Below, piece by piece: positions 8,532-16,761 of a stretch of 64,000 nucleotides of DNA; within the stretch, counting starts at the first letter, position 1; every line of letters starts with the position of its first letter. The DNA lies in NCBI RefSeq assembly GCF_021044795.1, contig NZ_JAJNOP010000011.1, one strand, 5' to 3'. Origin of the DNA: Acidaminococcus hominis. GTDB taxonomy: Bacteria > Bacillota > Negativicutes > Acidaminococcales > Acidaminococcaceae. The notes under the pieces are model-generated. The model did no database searches. It worked only from the letters and a program-made list of their open reading frames with translations, and was not told the DNA's origin. The translations under genes and the position numbers were made by a program.

Positions 8532-8690
8532 ATGAAACATTTGTTACAGCTAGATTTTCGCAAAGCCTTGCTGATCGTGTTCTTCTTTGCCCTGTACCGG
8601 AGTTTTATCACCGGGTCGCTGATGACCATGGCCGCAGCAGGCCTGATGGGCATCGCCCTCCTGGTGGAGTTTGGCCGTTCCCGGACTTAG
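8532..8690 (+). CDS. Small membrane protein, 52 aa
   Basis: This short gene has an AGAGGAGAC ribosome site 8-9 bases before ATG 8532 and ends at TAG 8690. The protein starts MKHLLQLDFRKALLIVFFFA and has two hydrophobic stretches (about 12-24 and 29-46) separated by a short polar turn, ending GRSRT. It would be a two-helix hairpin in the inner membrane. I do not recognise a family. A strong terminator follows at 8732. TTGACA at 8452 could be a -35, but the matching -10 is weak. The good ribosome site and hydrophobic pattern support a real gene. Confidence 0.55.
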   Translation: MKHLLQLDFRKALLIVFFFALYRSFITGSLMTMAAAGLMGIALLVEFGRSRT

Positions 8691-8731
8691 CAAGGGTCCT
8701 GAACGGAAGTGTGGAAAAGGTTCGGATGCAG

Positions 8732-8769
8732 AAAAAAGCTTCAAGCAGCGTGCTGCCTGAAGCTTTTTT
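8732..8769 (+). terminator. Rho-independent terminator after small membrane protein
   Basis: AAGCTTCA-GCAGC pairs with GCTGC-TGAAGCTT with a tiny loop, flanked by A6 and T6. Confidence 0.85.
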
Positions 8770-8844
8770 CGTGAATAGGGCCTGGCCGTACTTTATGGAG
8801 CAGGGAGGTCTTCCGCTCCCACGGTACCTTTTTCGGCTGCAAAC

Positions 8845-8853
8845 TGGTATAAT
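8845..8853 (+). promoter_or_regulatory. Extended -10 promoter for PHP-Asp23-rnhC operon
   Basis: TGG-TATAAT lies about 30 bases before the ATG at 8882. No convincing -35 is visible. Confidence 0.55.
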
Positions 8854-8881
8854 AGAGGCATAATCAAAGAGGAGAATTATT

Positions 8882-9715
8882 ATGCTAGCTGATTTGCATA
8901 TTCATACAACGTTTTCAGACGGAATTTATACCCCCCAGGAGATTGTGGACCAGGCGGTGGAAACAGGAATGCACACCATTGCCATTACGGACCATGACAA
9001 TATCCAGGCGTTTGGGCCGGCTAATTCCTATATCCAGGAAAAAGGCTATACCTTGGAACTGCTCCGGGGAGTGGAGATAGATACCAATTATTATGGACGG
9101 GACGTCCATGTGCTGGGCTACCATTTTCGCCCGGACTATAAGCCTCTGCTTCAGGCCATGGCCTGGAACCGGGTGGGGCGGATTGACCGGGTCAGCCGGA
9201 TCATAGACAAAATCAACAGTCTGGGCTATCCCCTGACCCTGTCGGAGGTGCGGGACGAGGCTGCCGGCTCCAAGAGCCTGGGCCGGCCGCATATTGCCAG
9301 GGTGCTGGTCAAGAAAGGGCTGTTTCCCACGGTGGGCGCGGTGTTTGATGCGCTGATTGCCGAGGGAAAGCCGGCCTACTGCCGCCAGGTGAAAATGAGC
9401 CCCAAGGAAGCTGTACAGCTGATTCACGAAGCGGGGGGCATTGCAGTGCTGGCCCATCCGGCGGAAATCAAGAATGTGAAGCTGGTGCTCCAGCTGCTTT
9501 CGGAAGTGCCCTTTGACGGGATGGAAGTCTGGCACCCTTCTACCCTGAAGGAACGGGTAAAGCACGATTGGCTGTCCATTGCCAAGGAGCAGGGTCTTTT
9601 GCCCAGCGGCGGCAGCGATCTGCACGGGAATCCTGACCGGTTCCCCAATCGTTTGGGAGAATTCCCCATTCAGTACGAAAATATTGCTGGCGTAATTAAC
9701 GCCAAAAACCACTAA
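8882..9715 (+). CDS. PHP-domain metal-dependent phosphoesterase
   Basis: 277 aa. The N-terminal PHP signature is clear: DLHIHTTFSDG at 4-14 and AITDHDN near 35-41, which bind metal ions, followed by GVEID and a C-terminal GSDLHG metal motif. This single-domain form resembles the YciV/TrpH type, of which some members are 3',5'-nucleotide phosphatases or 5'-3' exonucleases acting on RNA; the exact substrate is inferred only at family level. The AGAGGAGAA ribosome site is close to the ATG. It leads an operon with the P-loop/Asp23 protein and RNase HIII, so a nucleic-acid role would fit. Confidence 0.85.
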   Translation: MLADLHIHTTFSDGIYTPQEIVDQAVETGMHTIAITDHDNIQAFGPANSYIQEKGYTLELLRGVEIDTNYYGRDVHVLGYHFRPDYKPLLQAMAWNRVGRIDRVSRIIDKINSLGYPLTLSEVRDEAAGSKSLGRPHIARVLVKKGLFPTVGAVFDALIAEGKPAYCRQVKMSPKEAVQLIHEAGGIAVLAHPAEIKNVKLVLQLLSEVPFDGMEVWHPSTLKERVKHDWLSIAKEQGLLPSGGSDLHGNPDRFPNRLGEFPIQYENIAGVINAKNH

Positions 9716-9734
9716 AATAAAGCGGGTGCGGCAA

Positions 9735-10646
9735 ATGAAAGTGATTGCGTTTGTAGGCCCCAGCGGTACCGGGAAAAGCTACCGGGCCATCGGGGTAGCC
9801 CACGACCATGGCTGCAATGGCATCATCGATGATGGGCTGCTGATTGAAGGCACCAAGATTTTGGCAGGCAAGTCGGCCAAAACGGAACAGAATAAGGTAC
9901 AGGCCGTGAAACGGGCCATCTTTATGGAAGATGACCACCGGGACGAGGTAAAACACGCCCTGACGGCCAGCGATATAGATACGCTGCTGGTTATCGGCAC
10001 TTCGGACAAGATGGTGCGGACCATCTGCAAGCGTCTGGCTATTCCGGCACCGGCGGAGTACGTGTATATCCAAGACATTGCCACAGGCCGGGAAATGAAA
10101 AAGGCCCGGGAAATGCGCCTGAAGGAGGGCAAGCACATTGTGCCTGTGCCCACCATTGAGCTCAAGCCCCATTTGTCCGGGGTACTGGTGGATTTGCCCC
10201 ACCGATTGTTCAACCGGAACAAAAGCAATAAGCCCCATTTGGCAGAGAAGTCCATTGTGCGTCCGGCCTTCAGCTACTATGGGAAGATTTCCGTGTCGGA
10301 CTATGTGGTCATCGACATTGTGAAGATTGTGGTAAAAAAGAACAGAGATGTGGACCGAATCACGTCTATTAAGGTGCGCCGCCCTTCGGATACCAGCAAG
10401 GGCATGACCATCTATTTGGAACTGATTCTGTTCTTTGGTGCGCCGCTTTTTGAAGTGGTGAAAACCTTGCAGAATAAGATTAAGCTGAAAGTGGAGGGTA
10501 TGACCTCCATGCCGGTAAAAAATATTGATGTTTCCGTGCGCAGCCTGACGGTGCGGCCGGAAGATAACCCGGAAAATAGTGAAAAGCCTGCGGCGGAGGA
10601 TGATCTGGAACCTGTTATTGAGGTGGAGACCGAGGCTGTGCCGTAA
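9735..10646 (+). CDS. P-loop NTPase fused to Asp23/Gls24-like domain
   Basis: 303 aa from ATG 9735. Residues 8-15 are a Walker A motif (GPSGTGKS). The following ~150 residues look like a small nucleotide-binding domain with VDLPHRLFNRN at its end. From about 178 to 280 (SYYGKISVSDYVVIDIVKIV onward) the pattern is that of Asp23/Gls24 alkaline-shock domains, which in other Firmicutes associate with the cell envelope. The C-terminus is acidic. No signal peptide or membrane helix is seen. The ribosome site is weak, and a GTG at 9726 is an alternative. It lies between a PHP enzyme and rnhC; the function is unknown. Confidence 0.7.
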   Translation: MKVIAFVGPSGTGKSYRAIGVAHDHGCNGIIDDGLLIEGTKILAGKSAKTEQNKVQAVKRAIFMEDDHRDEVKHALTASDIDTLLVIGTSDKMVRTICKRLAIPAPAEYVYIQDIATGREMKKAREMRLKEGKHIVPVPTIELKPHLSGVLVDLPHRLFNRNKSNKPHLAEKSIVRPAFSYYGKISVSDYVVIDIVKIVVKKNRDVDRITSIKVRRPSDTSKGMTIYLELILFFGAPLFEVVKTLQNKIKLKVEGMTSMPVKNIDVSVRSLTVRPEDNPENSEKPAAEDDLEPVIEVETEAVP

Positions 10647-10677
10647 GCCTGGAACCGGGCAGATAAGGAGAGTGTGC

Positions 10678-11661
10678 ATGGCACCGGAAGAATTTGCCCG
10701 TTATGTGGCAGACAAGAAGAAAAAACTGCAGCAGGTAACGGCTGAGCCTGTCCAGCAGAAGGAAATCAACTACGGTCAGCAGCTGCGCATAGAGCAGGAA
10801 GGCGTGGCTGTCACCGTAGCTTTTTATAATGGAAAGAAAGGGCTCAAAATCGTCTGGGGCGGCAAGGAGTCCCCTCTGCGGCAGGTTTGTGAGGACTGCC
10901 TGTCGGGGTATGCGGTGACGCCCAAAAGCGTTGGCTCTACTACAAAAGAAGCGGTACTGGGCGGTCTGCGGGAAGAAACCCTGACCCTCCTGGCTGGCAA
11001 GCCGGGCTTTGATGGCTATTGGGCCGGCAGCGACGAGTCGGGCAAGGGGGATTTTTTGGGCCCTTTAGTAGTGGCGGCTGTGGCTGTGCGGGAAGAAACC
11101 GCCAGGCAGTTTCTGGAGTGGGGGATTCGGGACAGCAAGACCCTGACGGACGACAAAATCCACACGCTGGCAGAAAAAATCCGGGAGCATGCGGCAGGGT
11201 ACTCTGTACTGACCCTGCGGCCCAAGTTCTATAACCAGCGGTATGCAGAGTTGAAAGCCCAAAAGCAGAATCTGAACCATTTGCTGGCCCACGGGCACGT
11301 GACGGCACTGGCCAAGGTGCTCAAGGAGTGCCCGGACTGTCATTTCGCCCTGGTGGACCAGTTCACCCGGGTTAATACCATTACCCGGGACCTGGAAGGG
11401 GCGTTCCCGGGACTGACGGTGTATCAGCAGCCCAGGGGAGAGCAGGACATGGCGGTGGCTGCGGCGTCCATTTTGGCCCGGGACCAGTTTGTCCAGGTGA
11501 TGCAGCAGCTGTCGGAAGCGGCGGGCTTTGCCCTGCCCAAGGGCGGCGGTGCCCAGGCTACCAGAGCGGGAAAGAAACTGCTGGAAAAGTTTGGGGCAGA
11601 GCGGCTGGGAGAATTTGCCAAGCTGCATTTTGCCAATGCCAAGGAAGTGCTGGGAAAATAG
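10678..11661 (+). CDS. rnhC: Ribonuclease HIII
   Basis: 327 aa. It cleaves RNA in RNA/DNA hybrids. The N-terminal ~85 residues form the small TBP-like substrate domain of RNase HIII. The catalytic domain starts at GSDESGKGDFLGP (about 117-129), carrying the DE(S/T)GKGD signature, with RDSKTL and an Asp in VDQF further on. ATG 10678 is chosen because AAGGAGAG lies just upstream; the frame is open further 5' but overlaps the previous gene. It is the last gene of the PHP-Asp23 operon. Confidence 0.9.
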   Translation: MAPEEFARYVADKKKKLQQVTAEPVQQKEINYGQQLRIEQEGVAVTVAFYNGKKGLKIVWGGKESPLRQVCEDCLSGYAVTPKSVGSTTKEAVLGGLREETLTLLAGKPGFDGYWAGSDESGKGDFLGPLVVAAVAVREETARQFLEWGIRDSKTLTDDKIHTLAEKIREHAAGYSVLTLRPKFYNQRYAELKAQKQNLNHLLAHGHVTALAKVLKECPDCHFALVDQFTRVNTITRDLEGAFPGLTVYQQPRGEQDMAVAAASILARDQFVQVMQQLSEAAGFALPKGGGAQATRAGKKLLEKFGAERLGEFAKLHFANAKEVLGK

Positions 11662-11817
11662 ACGTGGGGAAGGTTTGATGCCCTGCAAACGAGAAGAGAA
11701 AAGAGGCCAAGTGTGTGCAAACAGCTGGGCGTCCTTTTGATATTTGCCGGAAATATAGAAATATTTTCCGTTGTGACAACAAATTTACGATTGTTTCTCA
11801 TTTGGCTGCTATAGCTA

Positions 11818-11826
11818 TGGTATAAT
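11818..11826 (+). promoter_or_regulatory. Extended -10 promoter for flippase-epimerase-TAXI genes
   Basis: TGG-TATAAT lies about 57 bases before the first ATG. A short GGGGATTTCCCC palindrome follows in the leader (11859-11870). Confidence 0.55.
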
Positions 11827-11882
11827 AAAGAGATGAATCAATGAACATGACAAAAATAGGGGATTTCCCCTAAATACAGATA

Positions 11883-12905
11883 ATGGCAGGTTTTCGTACA
11901 ATGAATAAAACTGTTTTTCGCGTGCTGTGCATTCTGTTTGTGGTAGTGGTCCTGGTTTCGGCTGGGGTTATCTACTTTACTTTTGATGTTTCGGCGCTGC
12001 GGTATCTTTCCACCTTTAAATTTTATTATGCCATTCTTGCTTTGTTGGTCCTGTCCATCGGCCTGTTCTTCGATGCCAGCCGGCTGATTACGCTGACCAA
12101 GATTTCGGGCGAGAAAATGGATTATACCCATGTGTACAATGCTGTATTCGCCAACTATTTCCTGGCCCTGTTGACTCCTGGCCAGGGGGGCGGCGGGATT
12201 GCCATGCTGCTGTTTATGAAACGGGCTGGGGTTCCCGTGGCCAAGTCCACGCTGATTATCATTGTGCGTACGGTAATGTCCATTTTGTTCCTGTTTCTGA
12301 TGGTCCCTATTGTGTTTTATTTGGACCCGGAACTGGTTGGCTGGATGCCCAACAGTGTAATTGCCCTGGTCTGTGCGTTCTTTATCCTGACTCCTGGGCT
12401 TTTGTGGCATCTGGTGGTAACGGGCAAGATTGAGCACTGGCTGGTGCGTTTCTCCAAACGGTTTTCAACCCGGGTGCAGGAAGCAATTTTCCTGGGCTAC
12501 CGGGATTTCCAACAGGCTATTTTCATGATGCAGCAGCATCCGCTCCAGGTTTTCCGGGCCTTTATTGAGTCTGGTCTGAGTTTGCTGTTCATTTATTCCG
12601 TAGTACCGGTGTTCATCCGGGCCTTTGGCATTCACATTCCTCTGTCCGTAATTATGGGCCGGATGTGCCTGATCAACCTGATTCTGTACTTTACGCCTAC
12701 TCCTGGGGGTTCCGGCGTGGCAGAAGGCGGCTTTTTGGTACTGTTTAATCCCATTTTGCCTCCGGGCGTCTCCGGGGTGCTGGCCGTACTGTGGCGTTTC
12801 TTCTGTGAATACATTCCCTTCAGCATTGGGGCTGTGCTCACCATCCGTTACTTCGGCGTGGATATTTTGACGCAAATTCGCAATAGGAGGAACCTGGATT
12901 CATGA
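11883..12905 (+). CDS. Lysylphosphatidylglycerol synthase TM-region / flippase-like membrane protein
   Basis: 340 aa from ATG 11883; ATG 11901 (MNKTVFRV) is equally possible because the ribosome site is weak for both. About eight hydrophobic helices are visible. The pattern NYFLALLTPGQGGGG (about 80-94) and YFTPTPGGSGVAEGGF (about 260-275) is typical of the UPF0104/AglD-like family, the membrane part of MprF-type proteins that move lipids across the membrane. No cytosolic transferase domain is fused. Its stop overlaps the epimerase start by 4 bases, suggesting a role in an envelope glycolipid or polysaccharide pathway (inference). Confidence 0.82.
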   Translation: MAGFRTMNKTVFRVLCILFVVVVLVSAGVIYFTFDVSALRYLSTFKFYYAILALLVLSIGLFFDASRLITLTKISGEKMDYTHVYNAVFANYFLALLTPGQGGGGIAMLLFMKRAGVPVAKSTLIIIVRTVMSILFLFLMVPIVFYLDPELVGWMPNSVIALVCAFFILTPGLLWHLVVTGKIEHWLVRFSKRFSTRVQEAIFLGYRDFQQAIFMMQQHPLQVFRAFIESGLSLLFIYSVVPVFIRAFGIHIPLSVIMGRMCLINLILYFTPTPGGSGVAEGGFLVLFNPILPPGVSGVLAVLWRFFCEYIPFSIGAVLTIRYFGVDILTQIRNRRNLDS

Positions 12906-13831
12906 CAAATATTCTGGTTACTGGCGGAGCAGGGTTTATTGGCTCCCATGTGGTTGCCTTGCTGCTGAAGCAGGGGTATGAAAAGGTATGCGTGCTGGAC
13001 AATCTGTCCACTGGTAAAAAGGAAAACGTTCCCGCTGCCGTGCCCTTGGAAGTCCTGGACATCCGCAGCCCAGAACTTGAAGCCTTTCTCCAGAAACAGC
13101 AGTTTGATGTGGTAATCCATCTGGCGGCCCAGACCATGGTGCCCTTTTCCATGGCCCATCCGGATCTGGACGAAGCCATTAATATTTCCGGGATGGTGCA
13201 TCTTTTGGAAGGCTGCCGGAAAAGCGGCGTGAAGAAGATTATTTTCTCCTCCAGCGCAGCCATTTACGGGGATAACCAGAACCTGCCCCTGAAGGAAACG
13301 GAAGCTCCGGCTCCCACGTCCTTCTATGGGCTCACCAAGGCGGCTGGGGAGCAGTACATCCGGCTGTACGAAAAGGCTTTTGGCCTCAAAGGCATCATCT
13401 TCCGCTTTGCCAATGTATACGGGGAGCGGCAGGGTGAAACTGGCGAAGGCGGCGTCATCAGCATCTTCGCCCAAAAGATTGCCAAACAGGAAGCGGTTTC
13501 CATTTTTGGGGACGGGAACCAGACCCGGGACTTTGTGTACGCCGGGGATATTGCCCGGGCCATTGTACTGGGAGTGGGCTATGAAGGCTCTGGTACCTTT
13601 AACGTTTCCACCAACCAGGAGGTCAGCCTGAACCAGTTGATTGCAGCCCTGGAAAAGGTTACCGGCAAGAAGCTCCAGGTAAACTACGGACCCGTACGGC
13701 CGGGAGATATTTATGCTTCCGTATTGTCCCACCAGGCCATTGTAGAAAAACTCAACATGACGGAGTTTACCCCTCTTGAACAGGGCCTGGCCAAAACCAT
13801 GGCCTATTTTCAACGCCAGTACGGCAAATAA
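12902..13831 (+). CDS. NAD-dependent sugar-nucleotide epimerase (UDP-glucose 4-epimerase-like)
   Basis: 309 aa extended short-chain dehydrogenase. The Rossmann motif GGAGFIGSH begins at residue 7. The catalytic Ser is in FSSSAAIYG and the YxxxK pair in SFYGLTKAAGEQ (about 140-151). It converts UDP-sugars at C4 or a similar position; whether the substrate is UDP-glucose, UDP-GlcNAc or a dTDP-sugar cannot be told. Translation is coupled to the upstream membrane protein through an ATGA overlap. Both may serve surface polysaccharide or LPS synthesis. Confidence 0.88.
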   Translation: MTNILVTGGAGFIGSHVVALLLKQGYEKVCVLDNLSTGKKENVPAAVPLEVLDIRSPELEAFLQKQQFDVVIHLAAQTMVPFSMAHPDLDEAINISGMVHLLEGCRKSGVKKIIFSSSAAIYGDNQNLPLKETEAPAPTSFYGLTKAAGEQYIRLYEKAFGLKGIIFRFANVYGERQGETGEGGVISIFAQKIAKQEAVSIFGDGNQTRDFVYAGDIARAIVLGVGYEGSGTFNVSTNQEVSLNQLIAALEKVTGKKLQVNYGPVRPGDIYASVLSHQAIVEKLNMTEFTPLEQGLAKTMAYFQRQYGK

Positions 13832-13872
13832 TCAGCTACTAATTGAATGAAGGAATCCGGAGGTTTGGACCC

Positions 13873-14844
13873 ATGAAAAAGTTTAGCGTATTTTGTCTCT
13901 TGCTGTGCCTGCTGCTTTTAGGCGGCTGTGCCGGCAGCAGCCAGAGCAGGGATAAAATGCAGAACAAGACCATGCGTCTGGCCACCGGCCAAAGCGGCGG
14001 TGCCTATGCGGGGCTGGGGGATGTTTTGACGCCCCTGCTGAACCAGAACATGAAGGGCGCTGCCGTTAAGACTGTAGAAACCAATGGTTCTGCAGCCAAT
14101 ATTGAGCTGCTGCGGCAGAAACGGGCAGAGCTGGCCCTGGTGCAGGGTGATGCGGCCTACGGGGCCCATACCGGGACGGAATCCTACCAGAACCGGAAAA
14201 TGAGCAATCTCCAGGCCATCGGCACCCTGTTTGTGGAGCCGGTGCAGATTATCACCTACGATGTGACGGGAATCCGCAAACTGTCCGACCTGAAGGGGAA
14301 AACGGTGTCCGTAGGAGCAGCTGGCTCCGGCATGGAAAGCAACGCCCAACAGGTACTGGCTGCTGCAGGCATTACCTATGATGACCTGAATATCCAATAT
14401 CTATCTGTAGCGGATACCCTGCGGGCGCTGAAGGAAGGCACGGTAGATGCGGCGTTTGTTACGTCGGTGCTGCCTACGCCGGCCCTTCAGGAATTGTCCC
14501 GGCAGCGGCGGCTGGTATTTGTACCGATAGCGGGCCAGGCCGCAGAAGAATTGTTGCGGAAGTACGATTTTTATCAGGAACTGGTGATTCCTGCGGGAAC
14601 GTACGCTAACCAGACAGAAGCCTGTCCTACGGTGGCGGTGGAATGCCTTTTGGTGACCACCGATGGTACCAGCAAGGAAAACGCCCACAAATTGGCGGAA
14701 ACCCTGTACGACCACTGGAATGAGCTGCGCCAGCAGTTCCCGTATCTGCCGGAACGGTCCCTAGAAAATATTTTACAGAATACGGAAATTCCCCTGACAC
14801 CGGGAGCAGAGCAGTTCCTGACGGAAACCGAAGCCAAACAATAA
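13873..14844 (+). CDS. TAXI-family TRAP transporter solute-binding lipoprotein
   Basis: 323 aa from ATG 13873, preceded by CGGAGG at nine bases. A lipoprotein signal (MKKFSVF, hydrophobic core, LLGGC lipobox at about 15-19) anchors it to a membrane. The mature part MRLATGQSGGAYAGLGDVL and later LKGKTVSVGAAGSGMESNAQ are typical of the TAXI group of periplasmic binding proteins, which deliver glutamate-like or other organic anions to fused DctQM permeases. No permease gene is present in the neighbourhood, so it may work with a distant one or have another role. It follows the epimerase by about 40 bases. Confidence 0.88.
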   Translation: MKKFSVFCLLLCLLLLGGCAGSSQSRDKMQNKTMRLATGQSGGAYAGLGDVLTPLLNQNMKGAAVKTVETNGSAANIELLRQKRAELALVQGDAAYGAHTGTESYQNRKMSNLQAIGTLFVEPVQIITYDVTGIRKLSDLKGKTVSVGAAGSGMESNAQQVLAAAGITYDDLNIQYLSVADTLRALKEGTVDAAFVTSVLPTPALQELSRQRRLVFVPIAGQAAEELLRKYDFYQELVIPAGTYANQTEACPTVAVECLLVTTDGTSKENAHKLAETLYDHWNELRQQFPYLPERSLENILQNTEIPLTPGAEQFLTETEAKQ

Positions 14845-14866
14845 TCCAACGTTCAGGAAAAGTAAT

Positions 14867-14895
14867 TTGCAAAACGGGCTCCAACACTGTATAAT
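14867..14895 (+). promoter_or_regulatory. Sigma-70 promoter for RNase J
   Basis: TTGCAA and TATAAT are 17 bases apart. The leader to the start codon would be about 150 bases and holds a GGAGTAT/ATACTCC hairpin at 14991-15014. Confidence 0.7.
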
Positions 14896-15052
14896 GAACA
14901 ACAAGAGACTAGACCTATCGGTTTCGAAAAAGGGCCAAATGTTCGGAATCGTAGGGAATACGGGAAGAGAATCAAATAGTTTCGTTTGTTGGAGTATGGA
15001 CGAAAATATACTCCAGTATTTCTATATGTAAAATAAATAAGGAGGTGTCTTT

Positions 15053-16720
15053 TTGAATAAAGGACAACAAAAGAAGTTAAGCATTATCCCCTTGGGCGGT
15101 CTGGGAGAGATTGGCAAGAATATGACCGCATTTCAGTACGGCAATGATATGATTTTGGTGGATGCTGGTTTGGCATTCCCCGATGACGATATGCTGGGCA
15201 TTGATCTGGTAATTCCCGATACCACTTACCTGCAGGAAAACAAGGACAAGTTCAAGGCCATTTTCCTGACCCACGGTCACGAAGATCACATCGGCGCTCT
15301 GCCGTATATTATGAAGGACTTCAGCGTGCCCGTCTACGGAACTCCCCTGACCCTGGGAATCCTGGCCGGCCGTCTGAAGGAAAATGGTGTCAGCGACAGC
15401 AAATGCAAGGTGGTAAAGCCGGGCAACTCCGTACGGGCCGGCGCCTTCCGGGTGGAATTCATCCGGGTAAACCACAGTATTCCTGATGCCGTATGTCTGG
15501 CCATTCATACGCCTATCGGCGTGATTGTTCACACTGGCGACTACAAGTTCGACCAGACCCCTGTGGACGGTCAGGTGGCTGACTATGCAAAACTGGCGGA
15601 AATCGGCAATAAGGGCGTACTGCTGCTGCTGTCCGATTCCACCAATATTGAACGCACGGGCTATACGCCCAGCGAAAAAAGCGTGGGCAAGACCCTGGAT
15701 GAACAGTTCAGACTGGCCAAGAACCGGGTCATTGTTGCCACCTTCTCTTCCAACGTACACCGGATCCAGCAGGTCGTTGACGCAGCTGTCATGACCCGCC
15801 GGAAAGTCGCTGTAATCGGCCGCAGCATGGTCAACGTAGTGAATATCTCCATTGAAATGGGATATCTAAACGTACCGGCCGGCGTGCTGATCGACATTGA
15901 CGAAGCGAAAAACTACGCTCCCCGTCAGATTGCTATTATCACCACGGGCAGTCAGGGTGAACCGATGAGTGCCCTGACCCGGATGAGCAACAGCGACCAC
16001 CGGAAAGTCTCCATTATGCCGGGGGATACGGTCATCATTTCCGCAACGCCTATTCCCGGCAACGAAAAGGGCGTAGCCCGGACCATCGACAACCTGTACA
16101 AACAGGGTGCTGAGGTGGTTTATGGCAAGGAGCAGGGCATTCACGTGTCCGGCCACGCCAGCCAGGAAGAAATCAAATTGATGCACCGGCTGATCCGGCC
16201 CAAGTTCTTTATGCCCGTCCATGGCGAATACCGCCATCTGGTAAAGCATAAGAAACTGGCCATGCAGCTGGGTATGCCTAAGGAAAACATCGTCATTGCC
16301 GAAAACGGCTCCGTAGTTGACGTAACCCCCAATTCCATCGGAATCAGCGGGAAGGTAACTGCCGGCAAGGTATTGATTGATGGTCTGGGTGTAGGTGACG
16401 TAGGCAACGTGGTTCTCCGTGACCGCCGCCAGCTGTCCCAGGACGGCATCCTGATTGTGGTGGTTACCATTGACCACAGCAACTACCGGATTGCTGCCGG
16501 CCCGGATATTGTTTCCAGAGGCTTTGTGTATGTACGGGAATCTGAGGAACTGATGGAAGGCGCACGGGACAGAGTGCTGAGTACCCTGGACAAGTGCCGG
16601 GAAAACAACATCACCGAATGGTCCGCCCTGAAATCGGCGGTACGGGATTCCTTGGGCAAGTATCTGTTCGAAAAGACCAGAAGACGTCCGATGATCCTGC
16701 CTTTGATTATGGAAATCTAA
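15053..16720 (+). CDS. rnj: Ribonuclease J
   Basis: 555 aa, normal length. A metallo-beta-lactamase/beta-CASP nuclease with endo- and 5'-3' exonuclease activity that drives mRNA turnover and rRNA maturation. PLGGLGEIGKN opens the protein. HGHEDHIGA (about 76-84) is the metal motif. HTGDYK, the beta-CASP segment and SGHAS/HGEYRH motifs follow. TTG 15053 is chosen as the start because GGAGGTG lies seven to eight bases upstream and the protein N-terminus then matches the family. It has its own promoter and a long leader, which may be a site of autoregulation (inference). Confidence 0.95.
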   Translation: MNKGQQKKLSIIPLGGLGEIGKNMTAFQYGNDMILVDAGLAFPDDDMLGIDLVIPDTTYLQENKDKFKAIFLTHGHEDHIGALPYIMKDFSVPVYGTPLTLGILAGRLKENGVSDSKCKVVKPGNSVRAGAFRVEFIRVNHSIPDAVCLAIHTPIGVIVHTGDYKFDQTPVDGQVADYAKLAEIGNKGVLLLLSDSTNIERTGYTPSEKSVGKTLDEQFRLAKNRVIVATFSSNVHRIQQVVDAAVMTRRKVAVIGRSMVNVVNISIEMGYLNVPAGVLIDIDEAKNYAPRQIAIITTGSQGEPMSALTRMSNSDHRKVSIMPGDTVIISATPIPGNEKGVARTIDNLYKQGAEVVYGKEQGIHVSGHASQEEIKLMHRLIRPKFFMPVHGEYRHLVKHKKLAMQLGMPKENIVIAENGSVVDVTPNSIGISGKVTAGKVLIDGLGVGDVGNVVLRDRRQLSQDGILIVVVTIDHSNYRIAAGPDIVSRGFVYVRESEELMEGARDRVLSTLDKCRENNITEWSALKSAVRDSLGKYLFEKTRRRPMILPLIMEI

Positions 16721-16761
16721 GTCTTAACTAATTCAAAACAAATCTTCAGGAAGGTAGAAGC

